From Angiostrongylus vasorum (Eukaryota; Nematoda; Chromadorea; Rhabditida; Metastrongylidae), in NCBI GenBank assembly GCA_018806985.1, contig JADANN010000443.1, forward strand, positions 2,719,001 through 2,783,000: a stretch of DNA of 64,000 nucleotides. The letters are read 5' to 3'. A model generated the notes under the pieces. That model saw nothing but the letters and a program-made list of their open reading frames with translations. It did no database searches and was not told the DNA's origin. The translations under genes and the position numbers were made by a program. Numbering within the stretch: position 1 is the first letter of the stretch; each line of letters starts with the position of its first letter. Shown here piece after piece: positions 18,570 to 30,723 of this stretch.

Positions 18570-20995
18570 CCGGTAAATCCCGTCACTAACGGCTCTTGTC
18601 CATCGGTTGTCGTTCATACACAATACGTGTCAGGCCCACTTTATCTTCGACTGTCTGGAGTAGAGAACGGCATCATTGATTTTTAATCGTTGACGCAAGT
18701 CGGAGCTTCGATGCCTTCTCTCATTCGTGTGCTGAGTGATCTTTCACCCTGCTTACTCAGCAATCAGGATTTTGACGCATACTTAAGCCAGGAAGTACCG
18801 TTGAATCGAAAAGGTGAGCAAGGAGTTGGGTGCTCTTTGTTCTCTTCACTACAGCCCCGATGCTCTTGAGAGCTCCCCTAAGCCACTCGTTTTCTCCTGC
18901 TCAACTCTGGAGCGAATTCGTTCATCATGTTAGTTTCCGGACCTAGATAGAGGTAAATGGAGCATTCGGAGATGTTCGTTCCGTTGAGCGTGAATAGGAC
19001 ATACGTATCCAATCCGTTCCTCATGAAAATCGTTTTTATGAGATTTAGCCGAAGATTATTTTTTCCCACAGGCTTTATCAAAGTCGGAAAGTATTCGTTC
19101 CACTTTGCTAATAATTAGCGTTATAAGGACGATGTCATCAACAAAGCGAAGATGGTGTAACTGCTGACCATCGATTTCCACTCCCATATTATCCCATTCC
19201 AATGTTCGCATGACGTTCTAGAGGGTGGCGGTAAATTTGGCGAGATGGTATCACGCTGCTTAACCCCTCTTTTGACGTCGATGTTAAATATCGTTGTAGA
19301 ATGGTGATATCTTGGTTGTGAAATGTTTGTACAGCTCACGAAAAATTTTTGTGTGTTGAGTAGGGACTCTTTGGCTATCAAGGGTTTCCATGACTGCTTC
19401 TATCTGGACTGAATCAAAGGCCTTTTGTAAATCGATGAAGGTGAGACAGAGCGGTCTTTTGTACTCTCGCGATACTTCAATGAGCCTTGTTACCGTGTGG
19501 ATGTGGTCCATCGTACTAAATCCTTCTCGAAACCCTGCTTGCTCACATGGCTGCCCTTCGTCCAGTGTTCTGTTAATCCTGTTTAGGATGACTCGAATGA
19601 AAAGTTTGTAGACGACAGACAGCAGGCAGATTGGGCGATAGTTGCCGATATCGTGGAGGTCACCGTTCTTGAACAATAGAACGGTTTTGGTCCTCGATTG
19701 GGCAGGGGACCTTACATTCAGACAGGTAACGTTTGAAGAGCCGAGCCAGTGTGTTTCCGAGGACTGGCTGAAAGTTCTTCAGATGTTCTGATCTTGCCCT
19801 GTCCAGACTTTGTGATGTTCGATTTTTTCACCAACGAAATATCGGATTTCGGAAGGAAGAGCCGGTGGTACGACATTAGACCCTTCTTTATTGCACGTGA
19901 AGCAGGAGGGCGTGGCTATTGAAGAGATCTGAGTAACAATCGTGAATGATTTTCTCGATTCCCTTTCTAAGCGCAGTTTCGACCATAGCTGATGCTAATC
20001 TCTTTAAGATCCTCTTCCATCGCCTGTCTGCATTGTTTTGCGAGTTCGGACGTGAGTTCGCGGTTGGCTACAGCTCGTGCGACTGCACACTGGCGTATCA
20101 GCTCGAATGATTCTGGAGAAAGACGTCTCTCCGTAATTTTCGAACTCTTACCTTTCATAGTGCTAACGTGAAAATGTTGAATGAGCCGACCCTATTGCTC
20201 GTCGTTGCTATCAGAACGGCATCTTCCCAACAGCCGACTAATGAGTTGAATAAATACCAGTTTATGGTGGTTTTTGGACTTCGTTCTTTGGATTTAGCGG
20301 CCTTTTTCTCTTTTCCGTGAGAAATGAAGTCTTGCATCAAGCAGACAATGGTCTGATCTGACCCCGTGTAGAATTTTGGGACAGCAGCAACAATGATGAG
20401 GCAGAACCTTCGATTTACTATAACGTGGCCTACTTCGTTATGGTACTCTCCACTGGAAGACTCCCACGTCCAGCGTTGAGCGTGGTGCTCCTGGAATTGC
20501 GAATTACCATGGATGGTCTTAGTCGTCATGAGAAACTCAGATAGCCGCTCACCCTGTTAGTTCCATGCTAATCCATGGGTCCTAATGTGACGTTCTTCAG
20601 ACGTTCTCGATGGTCCAATCTTGGTGAAATCTCCAGTGATGACCTTGAAGAATGTATGGTCTTCTCTGTAGAACTTCTCCAAGTCCATTTAGAACGCTTC
20701 GACTTCTTCTTCGTCATAGTTGTCGGCGCGTAAACGACGAAGATTGTCAAAGCCGGTATTGATCCACATCCCTTCAGTCGTAAACGTCCGTTCTGGGTTG
20801 TTAGTTGTTCGAATGAATCGATGTTCATGGACAAACTCGTGCTGACGAGAACGGCGACGCCGTCAGCTCCTTTGCCGTCGCATTTTCCGAGAAACAGTTC
20901 TTCTGTGGTGTCATAGACGGCGTTAACTGGGTGGTGTCTTATCGTCTCGACCAGCCCGATGATGGCGTACCTTTCTCTTTATGCTCGCATAATCG
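18570..20995 (-). mobile_element. RTE-clade non-LTR retrotransposon, degenerate
   Basis: Reading leftwards on the minus strand. An APE-type endonuclease part covers 20990-20550 ([38 protein letters not shown]). A linker with SSGEYHNEVGHVIVNRRF follows. The reverse transcriptase at 19680-19280 reads NYRPICLLSVVYKLF, GFREGFSTMDHIHTVTRL and the motif A block FIDLQKAFDS. FVDD (motif C) lies at about 19131-19149, and the C-terminal part [11 protein letters not shown] at 18970-19000. Frames shift repeatedly, so it is dead. About 2.4 kb remains of an expected ~3.3 kb. The far 3' end (to about 18570) is the weakest. Confidence 0.9.
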
Positions 20996-22030
20996 AGTTT
21001 ATTTAAACACAGTCAGCTAGGCTACTTTAAATTGAATACTTTAGTAGGAAATAGAGATGGCGTTAAAGGTCAACTGCATTGTTCAAAAGCGTTCAAATGC
21101 GTTACCATGCTCTCTTTGTACAAATGGACTCATATGGTGGATAAGAAATCGGCTGTTTGAATTTTTATGATGAATACCGTCGATCCTTGTAAATAATCTA
21201 GTCCCCATTCCATATCACAATGTGAAGTGGGATAATTCTTTGTGCAAAAAACCGCAAAGCGAAAATCACAACAATGCTTTTTTGATGATCTTCAGATTCG
21301 TGCTTTTGCACATGTTTATGTAGCTTTGTTACATTTCCACGGTGTTAGAAATGACGGCCAAATGTTGATCGGTTAATTTTGAAATCCTCCACAACGTTTC
21401 AAGTAGTTTTTAAAGTGCCAGCTGCGATCGCCTTTCGATGGCTGTCTCACTACCGCCATTGTCGGTATAAAATTTTCTGAACCATTTGCTCACTTATAAT
21501 GACATCTGAAGTTACCTAGTTCCAATACAGTATGTCAATGTTCAGAAAAATAAATGAAAAAGAACGCCATGTTGACTGAGTTATTCGCATCGGTTTGAAA
21601 TCATTAAAAAGCGAGTCTTAGAAAAAGTATTACATTGGAGCAGCAAAGAACCAATGAGCTTTGCAGTACTATTAAGTAACAATGTAAGCAATTAAGCAAT
21701 AAGTGTTATTCACAAAATCTATTTTTTTAAACTTCAAGAGTACAAAATCCGCTATTATTTTTTTATCCATTTAATTAAACTGTATTATAAACTATACTGA
21801 ATAATCAGACAAAAAGCGACAGAGTTACATGTATCAATTACATAACTACGTCCAAAACAAACCACAGTACGTTTTATGTCTAGGCACTTTGGAATCTGTG
21901 CTCGCAGTCCAGCGCATATTTATAGCAAAGCATTACCTACCCGCTCCACCCGCATTCCAATAATTGCATAAAACTCTCAGAGTCCATTATGTGAGCAATA
22001 CAACCTGCAACAATTCCAATGAACATTATA
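20996..22030. other. Unannotated transposon-rich spacer
   Basis: No gene or known element recognised. The region is AT-rich and open frames are short. Minus-strand 21060-21480 may be a very old transposon, but no motif could be assigned. Confidence 0.4.
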
Positions 22031-22034
22031 TTAA

Positions 22035-22250
22035 AGATAAAGCGTTTGGCTTCGATCAATCCTTTAGGAATGCGCCATATATTTGCATTCGACTTCATCA
22101 AGCATCGTATGGATCGTGAATTCATATCTGGCCTGCTAAATGACTAGCGGTTGCCTATCGAAGTACCGAAACAGTGTTTTTATCTTCAAAACAAGTCTGG
22201 TACCAATTTGCCGAACACGGAGGAATAGCGGGCTTCATACAGACAGAATC
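22035..22250 (-). mobile_element. SINE-B copy, partial
   Basis: Antisense SINE-B: aagcgtttggcttcgatcaa on the left, then gcgccatat, gcttgatg-type segment and gtctggtaccaatttgccga. The tRNA-like head is missing; the copy grades into the AT microsatellite. Confidence 0.7.
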
Positions 22251-22275
22251 GTCCGTATTCGTGTACATACGTATA

Positions 22276-22351
<76 letters not shown>
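22276..22351. repeat. (AT)n microsatellite
   Basis: About 75 bases of AT with a single TGT interruption. Tyr-Ile open frames across it are artefacts. Confidence 0.95.
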
Positions 22352-22353
<2 letters not shown>

Positions 22354-22703
22354 TATATGCCCATAGCGATGCCGGTCGTCACGAGCACGGTGTTGGTTCG
22401 ATCCTGCTTCGGGCTCATCAAGCTTCTCATCCCTCTGCGGTCGGAAAAATTTGTATACAACTTGCCCGAGAAAGAATTACTCGCTCCAATCCAAGTGAGA
22501 ACGCTCTAACCCGGCTATCTCAAGACTCCAAGGAGAATCAGCTCGACCAGCATTCTACGACATTCAAGAGAAAATGAAAATTTCTCAAGCAGCAGCCGAA
22601 ACCACACGTAAAAGTTGTATGACCTTCGTGGATGAGGGATGCGAGGAAACGAAACGAATGTGAGAAGTACTCGGATCCAAACAGAAGATGTGAAGGACGG
22701 ATC

Positions 22704-22706
<3 letters not shown>
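22352..22706 (+). mobile_element. SINE-E copy between two AT microsatellites
   Basis: Contains a tRNA B-box-like ggttcgatcc (22396-22405) in its left part and the family core gaccagcattctacgacatt caagag, then gatgcgaggaaacgaaacga. Related antisense copies lie near 26570 and 43770. Confidence 0.6.
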
Positions 22707-22754
<48 letters not shown>

Positions 22755-22780
22755 TATATGTGTATATATATATATACATA
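22707..22780. repeat. (AT)n microsatellite
   Basis: About 70 bases of mostly AT with CAT/TGT interruptions, directly after the SINE-E copy. Confidence 0.95.
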
Positions 22781-23039
22781 GTATAGCGTATAGTGTGGTG
22801 AAGTACAACGGAAGTGACCATTTCACTGCCAGAAATGGTTCTCAAAGTCTGAAGATGATGCAAAGTGAGAGGCTATCTGAGTGTATCATGATAACTCTTA
22901 GAAACTCTTAGTGGAGAATATGGAAACCAGATGGAGCACATTGTGGTGATCGTACGATGGCCCCACTTAACGATATCGTTGCTTCTCGGTTTCCTCTCCG
23001 ATTTATTTAAAAGTCACGTGCATATGTTTATTCATATGA

Positions 23040-23290
23040 TCTTATAAACTGGTCTTCTTTAGCTGATGCGAAGTAGGTATTAGTCTTCGTTCGTTTCTCT
23101 GAGGAAGGACACTGAGTCCCACTCGTAACATCACGGCTCTGAGGAAGTCGAAATCGCCAAAACGTCAGCCATCGACCAGCAAGAACAACAGCAACGACAA
23201 CAACAACAACAACAACGACAACGACAACGAAGACCTATACACCAACCTCGCATAAGCTAAAGAAGATCACTTTATAAGATCATATAAATA
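23040..23290 (+). repeat. Dispersed 'cgaaacgt' repeat with CAA-rich run
   Basis: tctgaggaagtcgaaatcgccaaaacgtcagcc followed by (CAA/CGA)n at 23170-23230. The same motif (gaggaagacgaatacgtcga aacgttagcc) recurs at 59580 and, inverted, at 61035. Family unknown. Confidence 0.5.
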
Positions 23291-23599
23291 AATATATCAA
23301 CTATCTATGCCGTGGTTTATAGAGAGCCGGTCTTTTGAGTTATTAAGTCATGTACATATGGTTGCACATTAATGTTAGGGAGTATGGATATGTCTTTCAA
23401 ATGGTTTTCCTTCCCAAAGTTCGATGTGAGAGCTCATTATAATAGAATCGAACGGAATTTGGTCTGCGAAGCATTGCACTCAAACATTAAAATATTTTAC
23501 CGTTAGTCCTCACCTAAACACTGACATAGATTTTCACATAATACCTGCTCAAGTGTAAAGTTCCCAATTCACGGGAAATCGGCAGGGTCTTGCGGCCAC

Positions 23600-24520
23600 A
23601 ATAAAGAGAATGAAAACATCGTTATCCAATTACCACCTTGCCTGCCGTTTGTCGTCTACATGTTCTTCATTACGATTATCCTAAACGAGATGGAACGGTG
23701 CACGAAGGATAGCCATGCGATCAAGTAGGGTTTCTAAAATGATTCAACAAAACTGAACACGTCCACACGATGGTGTAACTCAACGGGATACATCAGCTGT
23801 ACAGAAAACGCTTCGTACCAGTTTTATAGCCATAAAAAACGGCTATCCAAATGAGAACAAATCAGTTTCGGAAGCTCCGAACAGCCATGATATCCTTGCT
23901 CAGTGCGAAAGCGATCCAGAGTTTCATCATTCTATCACAACACTGCCATCTGCGCCATCTGTCTCAAATGAGTCGACATGACGATAGCTCCTCATCGAAA
24001 TAATTTACACTCATTCTAAACAGCCGTTTGTAAATTGGAACGGATAACATGGCAATGAAAGCTCAGCAGCTATACTATCTTCACTTTGTCGCCAATACAG
24101 TCACCGAAAAGTCAAGCTGACCGATTTCGACATCTCTAGTGGGCAAGTCATTGTTCGTTTAAACCTCTGGAAAACAATGACCATGCGAAACGTTCGCATC
24201 TGATGCTCTATTGGCGTACGCCGTAACGAATTTCTCCAAATGCTGCAGCAATCCGTGTAGATAAGACAACATGATGAATGATTTGGATTGCAGATCCAAG
24301 CAGGAGTGATAAAACGGATTGGAGAGTTCACAAGAACACCGAAGATGTACTGGACAGAACAAAGAACACCCAGCTCTGTACCTACCATTTCGATTCGACC
24401 ACGATTCTTCCTTAATTCTGCCTTAAGGTACACCACAAAACTTGAAAACCACGTAGACAAGATGAATAGCCACCTTATCGACTGCGTCGTCGAGAAGGCG
24501 AATTTAGGAGTTGTAATAGT
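23600..24520 (+). mobile_element. RTE-clade retrotransposon fragment, degenerate
   Basis: Plus-strand remnant of the same RTE type as the copy at 18570-20995. CLPFVVYMFFITIILNEMER (23640-23700) aligns with its CLLSVVYKLF..ILNRI block. TDFDISSGQVIVRLNLWKT (24120-24175) aligns with the segment after FVDD. Stops and frameshifts are frequent; flanks are undefined. Confidence 0.65.
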
Positions 24521-24529
24521 CAAGAAATG

Positions 24530-25502
24530 AGAGGGAGTCCAGGGTGTGGACTAGATCGTCGATCATTGATCCAATAGATTGCCACATACGACTCGAAGAT
24601 TTTCAAAGTTAGGCAGGAAGTGCGAAGTGTCCTAACAACAATCAGTGGAAACTTCGTTAATGACTCGCTCACACGGGATATCAAGTGGAAAAGAACAACA
24701 CTATTGTTCAGATGGGCCAGACTTACTGGCAAAGATTTCAGGAGGAAAATATGAAAATAAGAATATCGTCAATTTCTGCTTTTCCCGTTGCTCGTAATTT
24801 TGTTCAAGTTTTTTGTTTCCTAATCTAACTAGTAGAAAGATTACTGTATTGGAAATGTGATGCTCTTTGAGTTCTTAAAGCAAGCGAGATCTAAAGCGCA
24901 ATACGTGCACGCGAAAGGGAGAAATCAAGACCTCGGTAACGCCTCTTAGATTCGCTTTTATTATTATTTCTGCACTATTATTGCTGTTATTACTATAACT
25001 GCAGTGACATATATTCTTACGAAGGGCTAACGGAACTAATTTGGCCATCACCTACCAAACGATACAGAGTCATTGTCATCCACATTACATGTTTCCTTTT
25101 CCATACCTAACGATGACTTTCGTTTTGAACTCCTGCAGTAGCCGCATGAAGAATTCTCGCTCAATCCGCAGTACTCAGTGATAGACCAATTCACCATCTG
25201 AATCACATTGGGATCGCTAATTAAACTTTAAACACATTAGTCAGGATCCAGAACTAAGCCTATTATATCTAACAAATCTGACAGCGTAATACTGTGGCAC
25301 ACGGTTCCACTGCAATAAGGTACAAATGTTTTACGAATTGTTATACAGAATAAAAACAAGAAATTCTTGTGTATAATCGAAAGTCCAGCAGATTTACAAC
25401 ACGGCCACGGTATAAGACAAACGCCATACTCTGTTATTCTCATTATAAAGAAAAATATCATGTAAAATGACATCTCATCGAATGGTAAAATATAGTGTCG
25501 AA
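24530..25502. other. No recognised feature
   Basis: AT-rich sequence between the RTE fragment and the glutamine-synthetase-like frame. No supported exon or repeat seen. Confidence 0.4.
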
Positions 25503-25810
25503 CTACGATGTATATCCGGCCTTTATAGCCCAGGCAGAGCCTCTCAGCAGATGATACGCAGATGCTGAACAAATTGATATTTCCTCCGGAAGTCTGGCTA
25601 ACAGTAAACCAATGAGAAGATACGCTGCTGTCGCAACAGCGTGTTCTAAAGACACATCTAATTTGTGATTCTTGAACACCGGCTGAATACTAGCTGTAGC
25701 ATGAACAGACGACCATATGTGCAAATGTGCTCCCATTCCGGCTTTGTTCTGCACTCTTCCTTTCCAAACCGGGGTAGCAAACCAATTGTAAGAAGATCTA
25801 ACTGTTAATG
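25503..25810 (-). CDS. Possible glutamine-synthetase-like fragment
   Basis: Within a minus-strand open frame (25503-25982), a stretch resembles the catalytic domain of bacterial-type/FluG/lengsin-like glutamine synthetases. WFATPVWKGRVQNKAGMGAH followed by LHIW sits where the family has ATFMPKP...G(S/N)GxHxHxSLW. LEHAVATAAYLLIGLLLARL matches the helix before the NSYxRLxPGSWA block, here AYHLLRGSAWAI. The frame ends at TAG right after AGYTS, or a GTAGTT donor could be used there. No further exons were found either side, so it may be a pseudogene or a chance resemblance. Nematode glutamine synthetases such as C. elegans gln genes are the other (type II) class. Confidence 0.3.
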
Positions 25811-26569
25811 AACATCTGCTGTTGGAAGAATGGGTAGTGAAGAACAAAGCAAACCACGAAGGCCATATCGTCGGACGTACCTTGAACATCCAGCTATCCT
25901 GTAATACGATTTCAACGAAAAACCGACTGAAAAACGAAAGAGGGAGCAAGTAGCTTCCAATATGCCTCCAAAAAAGAGTCAACTAGCGATTCAGGATCTC
26001 CGAGATCATTAATCCCATTCAACTGTTGCATTAGTGCATGTAATGTTCATTTATACCTTTAATCTTCTCTCCATCACATTTAATCGTTTGTGGTTGGTGC
26101 TTAGGAGACGCAGAAGATTCTCCACGGTATGTATTGAACTCAAAGTCCACCATCTGCCATATCTTCAAAGATGAGCACGCACTTCTTTGTCTTCGTTTCC
26201 TCATCGCTCAATCTGTTTTTTCTATGGATTTTTTTCCACTCAGTTCTGCAATTTCTATGTTCTAGTTATACACCACTTTCACCTCTGTATTTTTTCCATT
26301 TTCAGAACATTTTTTAGTCCCCATGTGTGACGAATCTGACGTCCAATTACGATGCTATCACACATCCGGGCTTACAAGAGGATGATTCTTCGCTCTTACA
26401 TTTCCATTCATATTTGAGTACTACGAAGTTAGAAACGTAAGCCTAAGCAAAAAAAACAGTATTTGAAGTCATGCTAATAAGGGCTGCATCTGTCTTAGGA
26501 CCTCTTAGCATCTTTGCCGTTAGCAGCAGTAACGCTGTTTTTTACATGACTCGCCATCACATCTACTAT

Positions 26570-26900
26570 GTGGATCCCAGCATGTTTTGCATTGTGTTCG
26601 TTTCCTCGCATCCAACTTCCACAATGACATCCGAACATTTCGCATGTTGTTTCAACTTGAGAGTCTCGTCTTCTTATGAATGCCGTAGAATGCTAGTCAA
26701 GTCGGTTCTCCTTGCAATCATGGAGATAGCCAGGCCAAGGCGCTCCCATATCGATTGGAAGAAAGCGGGGGGCGAGATCGAATTAGAGCCTTTTGCTCCC
26801 TGGTCTACTTCATCACCAACCACTGCGCTAACCCTGCCCTACTTTGTAGACTATCAAGTGTTTGAAAACGGATCAAACCTGGCAAAAGTCCGTGTCAGAT
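26570..26900 (-). mobile_element. SINE-E copy
   Basis: Antisense copy sharing the core (complement of gactagcattctacggcatt cataag) with 22530-22690. A B-box-like aattcgatctcg is near 26775 on the minus strand. Confidence 0.6.
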
Positions 26901-27034
26901 AGGCTACCAATTGGTAAAAGCCCAGCAACAAAAGACTATGTAGCGACATAAAAAACATGAACTGCCAAGAGGGAAATGAATGCACAGATACCGATGAATA
27001 TAGTGCAATCTCAAACACATCGTGTGATATAAAG

Positions 27035-27315
27035 CTCTAAAAAGCTCTCGGCTATGATCAATCCTTGAGGGATGCGCCATGCATTCGATTTCACTAAGCA
27101 TCGTTGGAGGTGACTGAATGCATATCTGACCTTTACAATGACCCCCCGGTGGCCTACCGATGTATCGAGCCAGTTGCTGCTATCCTCCCAGACAAGTCTG
27201 GTACCAATTTATCGACCCCGGAGTGATGGAAGGCTTGGTGGGCCATGAGCGCCGAGATCGATTTCACGTGTGTGTCGCAGTGGCCTCCAACCACTGCGCC
27301 ACACGCGCCATCGTG
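27035..27315 (-). mobile_element. SINE-B copy
   Basis: Antisense, nearly complete: aaaagctctcggctatgatc on the left, the tRNA-like head complement (ccaaccactgcgccacacgc) on the right. Confidence 0.85.
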
Positions 27316-27759
27316 TGATATGGATATATAAAATCGCTAGTGCGCACGTAGATCTCAGAACGAATGATTCCAGTACACATTTGCAACGGTTTCTTCTCCT
27401 GGTCAGAATTTTTACTAAATCTCTTCTGGTCAGTCGATAACCTTCCCATCATAAATGTTGTTATATACAAACCATACCGTAAACTTACTGACCTACGGAA
27501 CATTCCAAGAGGAATTTCCAGGGTCGACTTTCTGTCAACCTCGGTGTTGTTCAATAAGTCAGTGTTCTATTCTTGATCAGACATGAGGTTAGAAGATTTA
27601 TTCAAAACTGACTGACATTTCAGCAATCTGTATTTCTTCAAAGCCTGAAGAGGTCAAATTGACACGGAACCTACTCAGCCAAACACATTCATGAACTAAG
27701 CAAAATTGGATACATAGATTTCACCCGCATAGTAAACAGGTTCTTTGAAACATTCACCG

Positions 27760-28500
27760 TTTTGTTTGTTGTAAGTCTTTCAGTTATTGTTGGAGACCAG
27801 ACGTACAAAGTCTTACATGACTCAAGAATGTGCCTGGCTCAGGTCAAAAAAGCCGGAGGTATGGAAGTGGGTTCACGCAAAGCCACTTTGCAGTTAAATT
27901 TTGGATTTTTGATACTAATCAGAACGTTTCAAGAGTTTCAGGCGCTGAAGTTTCAGATTCCCTGCGAGAGTGATTCTCCGTTATCCCTATGTGCACTATG
28001 TGTGCCTAATGGAATAGTCGGCTTAATATTACCAAGTATGTGTTCTTTTGCAGGGATTTTTTCGTTCAGTAGCTCGCAATATTTGTTCATCTCCTCTTGT
28101 GTGAAGCAGATGATGAAACAGTCATCTATATATTCACACTGGCCGGAGATCGAATACTGGTGCTTTCACACTAGGGGGGCAAGGCTAGGTGCCAGTCGTT
28201 GTGCAATTGCCAGCGAGACACACAGTTACCAGTGGATAATAACTTATGAGTTTTTTATAAGTAGGTATAAGACAGGACATTTTAGGAATTCAATTTCTAG
28301 CTAAGAAATCAGTGACGGCTTAAAACCTGCGCCGGTTGCCATTCCGACCCACTGCATGTTCAATTTTCGGTGTCGACTTTTGAATTCCTTTTTTAGACGA
28401 TGGGCAATAAAGGAAAGCATCTTCAAGACGTTTCTCCGTTATCGCAACACATAACTGACGATGAATTACCACGAACTCCCCATCTTTACCATTAACTGAT
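27760..28500 (-). mobile_element. Penelope-like retroelement fragment, internally deleted
   Basis: Minus-strand reading. AIAQRLAPSLAP matches the Penelope-like GLAMGxRLAPxLA motif, then EYIDDCFIICFTQEEMNKYC gives the YIDD catalytic box, both in the reverse transcriptase (28230-28080). Reading continues directly into PTIPLGTHSAHRDNGE (about 28000) and TSAPETLETF, which match the region after the GIY-YIG endonuclease in these elements. The sequence between the two is missing, and stops are frequent. Dead fragment. Confidence 0.7.
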
Positions 28501-28539
28501 AGTCTAATTGTTTTTTGCTTTTATTAGTTCTTAAAACCT

Positions 28540-28872
28540 AGCCAACGGTTCACCGCTTCATCGTGGCTGAGAGGTGTTCCTCAGTATCACGCTGTGCTGT
28601 ACAACGGGAGAACTCATCCCCCAACAAGGTCTCCCAAGCTAAGGAGTCCGGCTTTTCCATCAGGAAGGCTAGATAAGAGTAAACCAATACCAGAATGGAC
28701 CACCGTCCCGGTATCAAACTAGTCGCGTGGTGGCAAATCTTCGTCTGATCCACAAGAGCTGTGACTGCCTGTGGTGGTGACGACCTGGGTTGACTTTGGC
28801 AAGGCTGACCTCGGAACTCCAGAGAAAAAACCAGCAAAACTCCGAAAAATGCAGATTATCCTGGGGCGCGCA
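28540..28872 (+). mobile_element. SINE-A copy, tail-truncated
   Basis: Head agccaacggttcaccgcttc on the left, body to gcagattatcctggggcgcgc; the usual ccatccaagtatccaag tail is lost. Confidence 0.8.
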
Positions 28873-29149
28873 GAATACCACATCTTTGCGATGCTGTGAG
28901 AATGGGATTAAACTTTTTTTTCGTGAATACAGTTTAGTCTTCAACAATAACTCGAAGACGGTAATAAAGAACAAAACCGTGAGAGTTTAAAAGAAGTCGT
29001 CTATTTTGCGAATGAAGCTTATGTATTCTTTTCTTTTTTGATAAGCCTACACAAGCCTACTAAGCTGCTTATATAAGTTAATCAATTAACACATTGTGTC
29101 TTTTCTGCTTAAGTCATGAGAAAGGGTTTGGCTGAGTACACTGCGTGCA

Positions 29150-30568
29150 AAATTGACCTTCGCAGACTTTGAAGAAGGCTAAACCGCCGAAACGTCACTT
29201 AGTGTTGAATAAATCTTGTTAGTGACGGTCTCACATTTGCTCAAGAATAAACACTGACTTGAAAAGGACTCCTTCGTTAAGCTCCACTTGATCCTGCTAC
29301 GGAGAATACAGAGACAGTTCCGATAGTGAGTACCACAATCGACGAAGTTATGCGTCTGCAGCATAAGTACACAGATGGGTCTCACGGCGATGATGTGCAG
29401 TTCGCACCAGTAGCACATGGCTTGGTGCTTTGAGAACGGTACTCAGGATACTTCATGTTTTTTTAGTGAGGCGAAACGGTGGATGTGCATGGAGTTCAAT
29501 GAAGTTTGCAGCCGTCGGGAAATTTGGCATTGTAAGAAGAGACCGAGTGCGAAATCCACCCCTAATTTCTAAATGTATTTAATGATATGTCCACATCATC
29601 GACAACGCTTACGAAAGAAATTCTTAAAAGTCAGGCTTTGTCCTGAACACCTTACGTTTTCAAGCTCGCACCTTAACAGTCTCGCATTATCACTCCGCTG
29701 AAGACCTCCATCAACATGCACTAATCTTATTGTTAATCACACTTTCTCGACTCTTCTCTCCATTTTGTGCTATCGAACAGTAAAACAAGCGAGAAGGGCC
29801 GTGGTTACAAAAAACCTACTGGAAAGATGGAACTCGGCGGTCAGAGAGGCTATTTTTTGAGCAACCACTGGCAAGTGCACAGTAAAATATCGAGCTCAAG
29901 GAAAAAAAAAGAGTTATAATCATGGAATTGAACCACGTATCCCATATATCTGAACCGTAGTGTTCACATTACAGGAAGTATTTAATACATCGCTCATTAA
30001 TCAAAAACAACTAGAGCAACTCAAACAAATCTATTGAAACACAGAAAAAGAAATAACAGAAGAAATTATACCAAAGAGGCCTTCACAATAAATATGTCAG
30101 GTTAAGAACCGGTATTTGAGAACAACGATTCCAACCCTAATGGTTACAAGTACGCCATGAAAAAAAAAAAACAACCGGAAGCTACCAAAGTGATATATAA
30201 ATTCAATCATTAATGCACAGCACTGAGAAGAAATACTGCAGACGACGATTTCCAACCACTCTTGAAAACGTGAGCCCGGGTTCAACTGGCAAAGGAAAAC
30301 CTTAGTGATACATCAAAGACGCAAGCATCAGTATTTATATAGCATCTCATGCAAACTGAAAAGAGAAAAATAGAAAAAACCACAACGCATACGAATGAAA
30401 CACACATTTCGGTCGTTGTGAATGGTTAGCGTTTGTTTCGCTAAGGGTCTACAGAAAATGATAAGGTCAAAGTTGCCCAAAAAGGTATATAATACATCTA
30501 GAAAATTTCTTTAAGGCAATGTTTAAAGAAATACGACCACAATTTACCCAAGGAAACAGAAGAAAGCG
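29150..30568. other. Intergenic region downstream of csn-6
   Basis: Begins with a 'ccgccgaaacgtcactta' motif (29190) like the dispersed repeat at 59580. Otherwise AT-rich with no recognised gene or RNA. Confidence 0.4.
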
Positions 30569-30574
30569 TTTATT
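30569..30574 (-). terminator. csn-6 poly(A) signal
   Basis: AATAAA on the minus strand, about 150 bases beyond the csn-6 stop codon. Confidence 0.6.
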
Positions 30575-30723
30575 CAAGCGTTATTAAAAGTGATAAAGTG
30601 ATGAGAAAGGGACCTAATACACCATAGACCCATGTGCCGAAGCATTTTGGCGAAAACCACACCCAAAAAGAAGCCATACTGACATAAGAGATAAAATGTT
30701 CTACAATGTGTCGATACCGTTCA

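Noticed and set aside
21060..21480. Possible second mariner/Tc1 remnant
   Set aside because: No transposase motif could be read in any frame.
22140..22911. Open frames on both strands with long Tyr-Ile runs
   Set aside because: They are translations of the two (AT)n microsatellites.
24101..24523. 140-residue minus-strand open frame
   Set aside because: It is antisense to the degenerate RTE fragment, whose motifs read on the plus strand.
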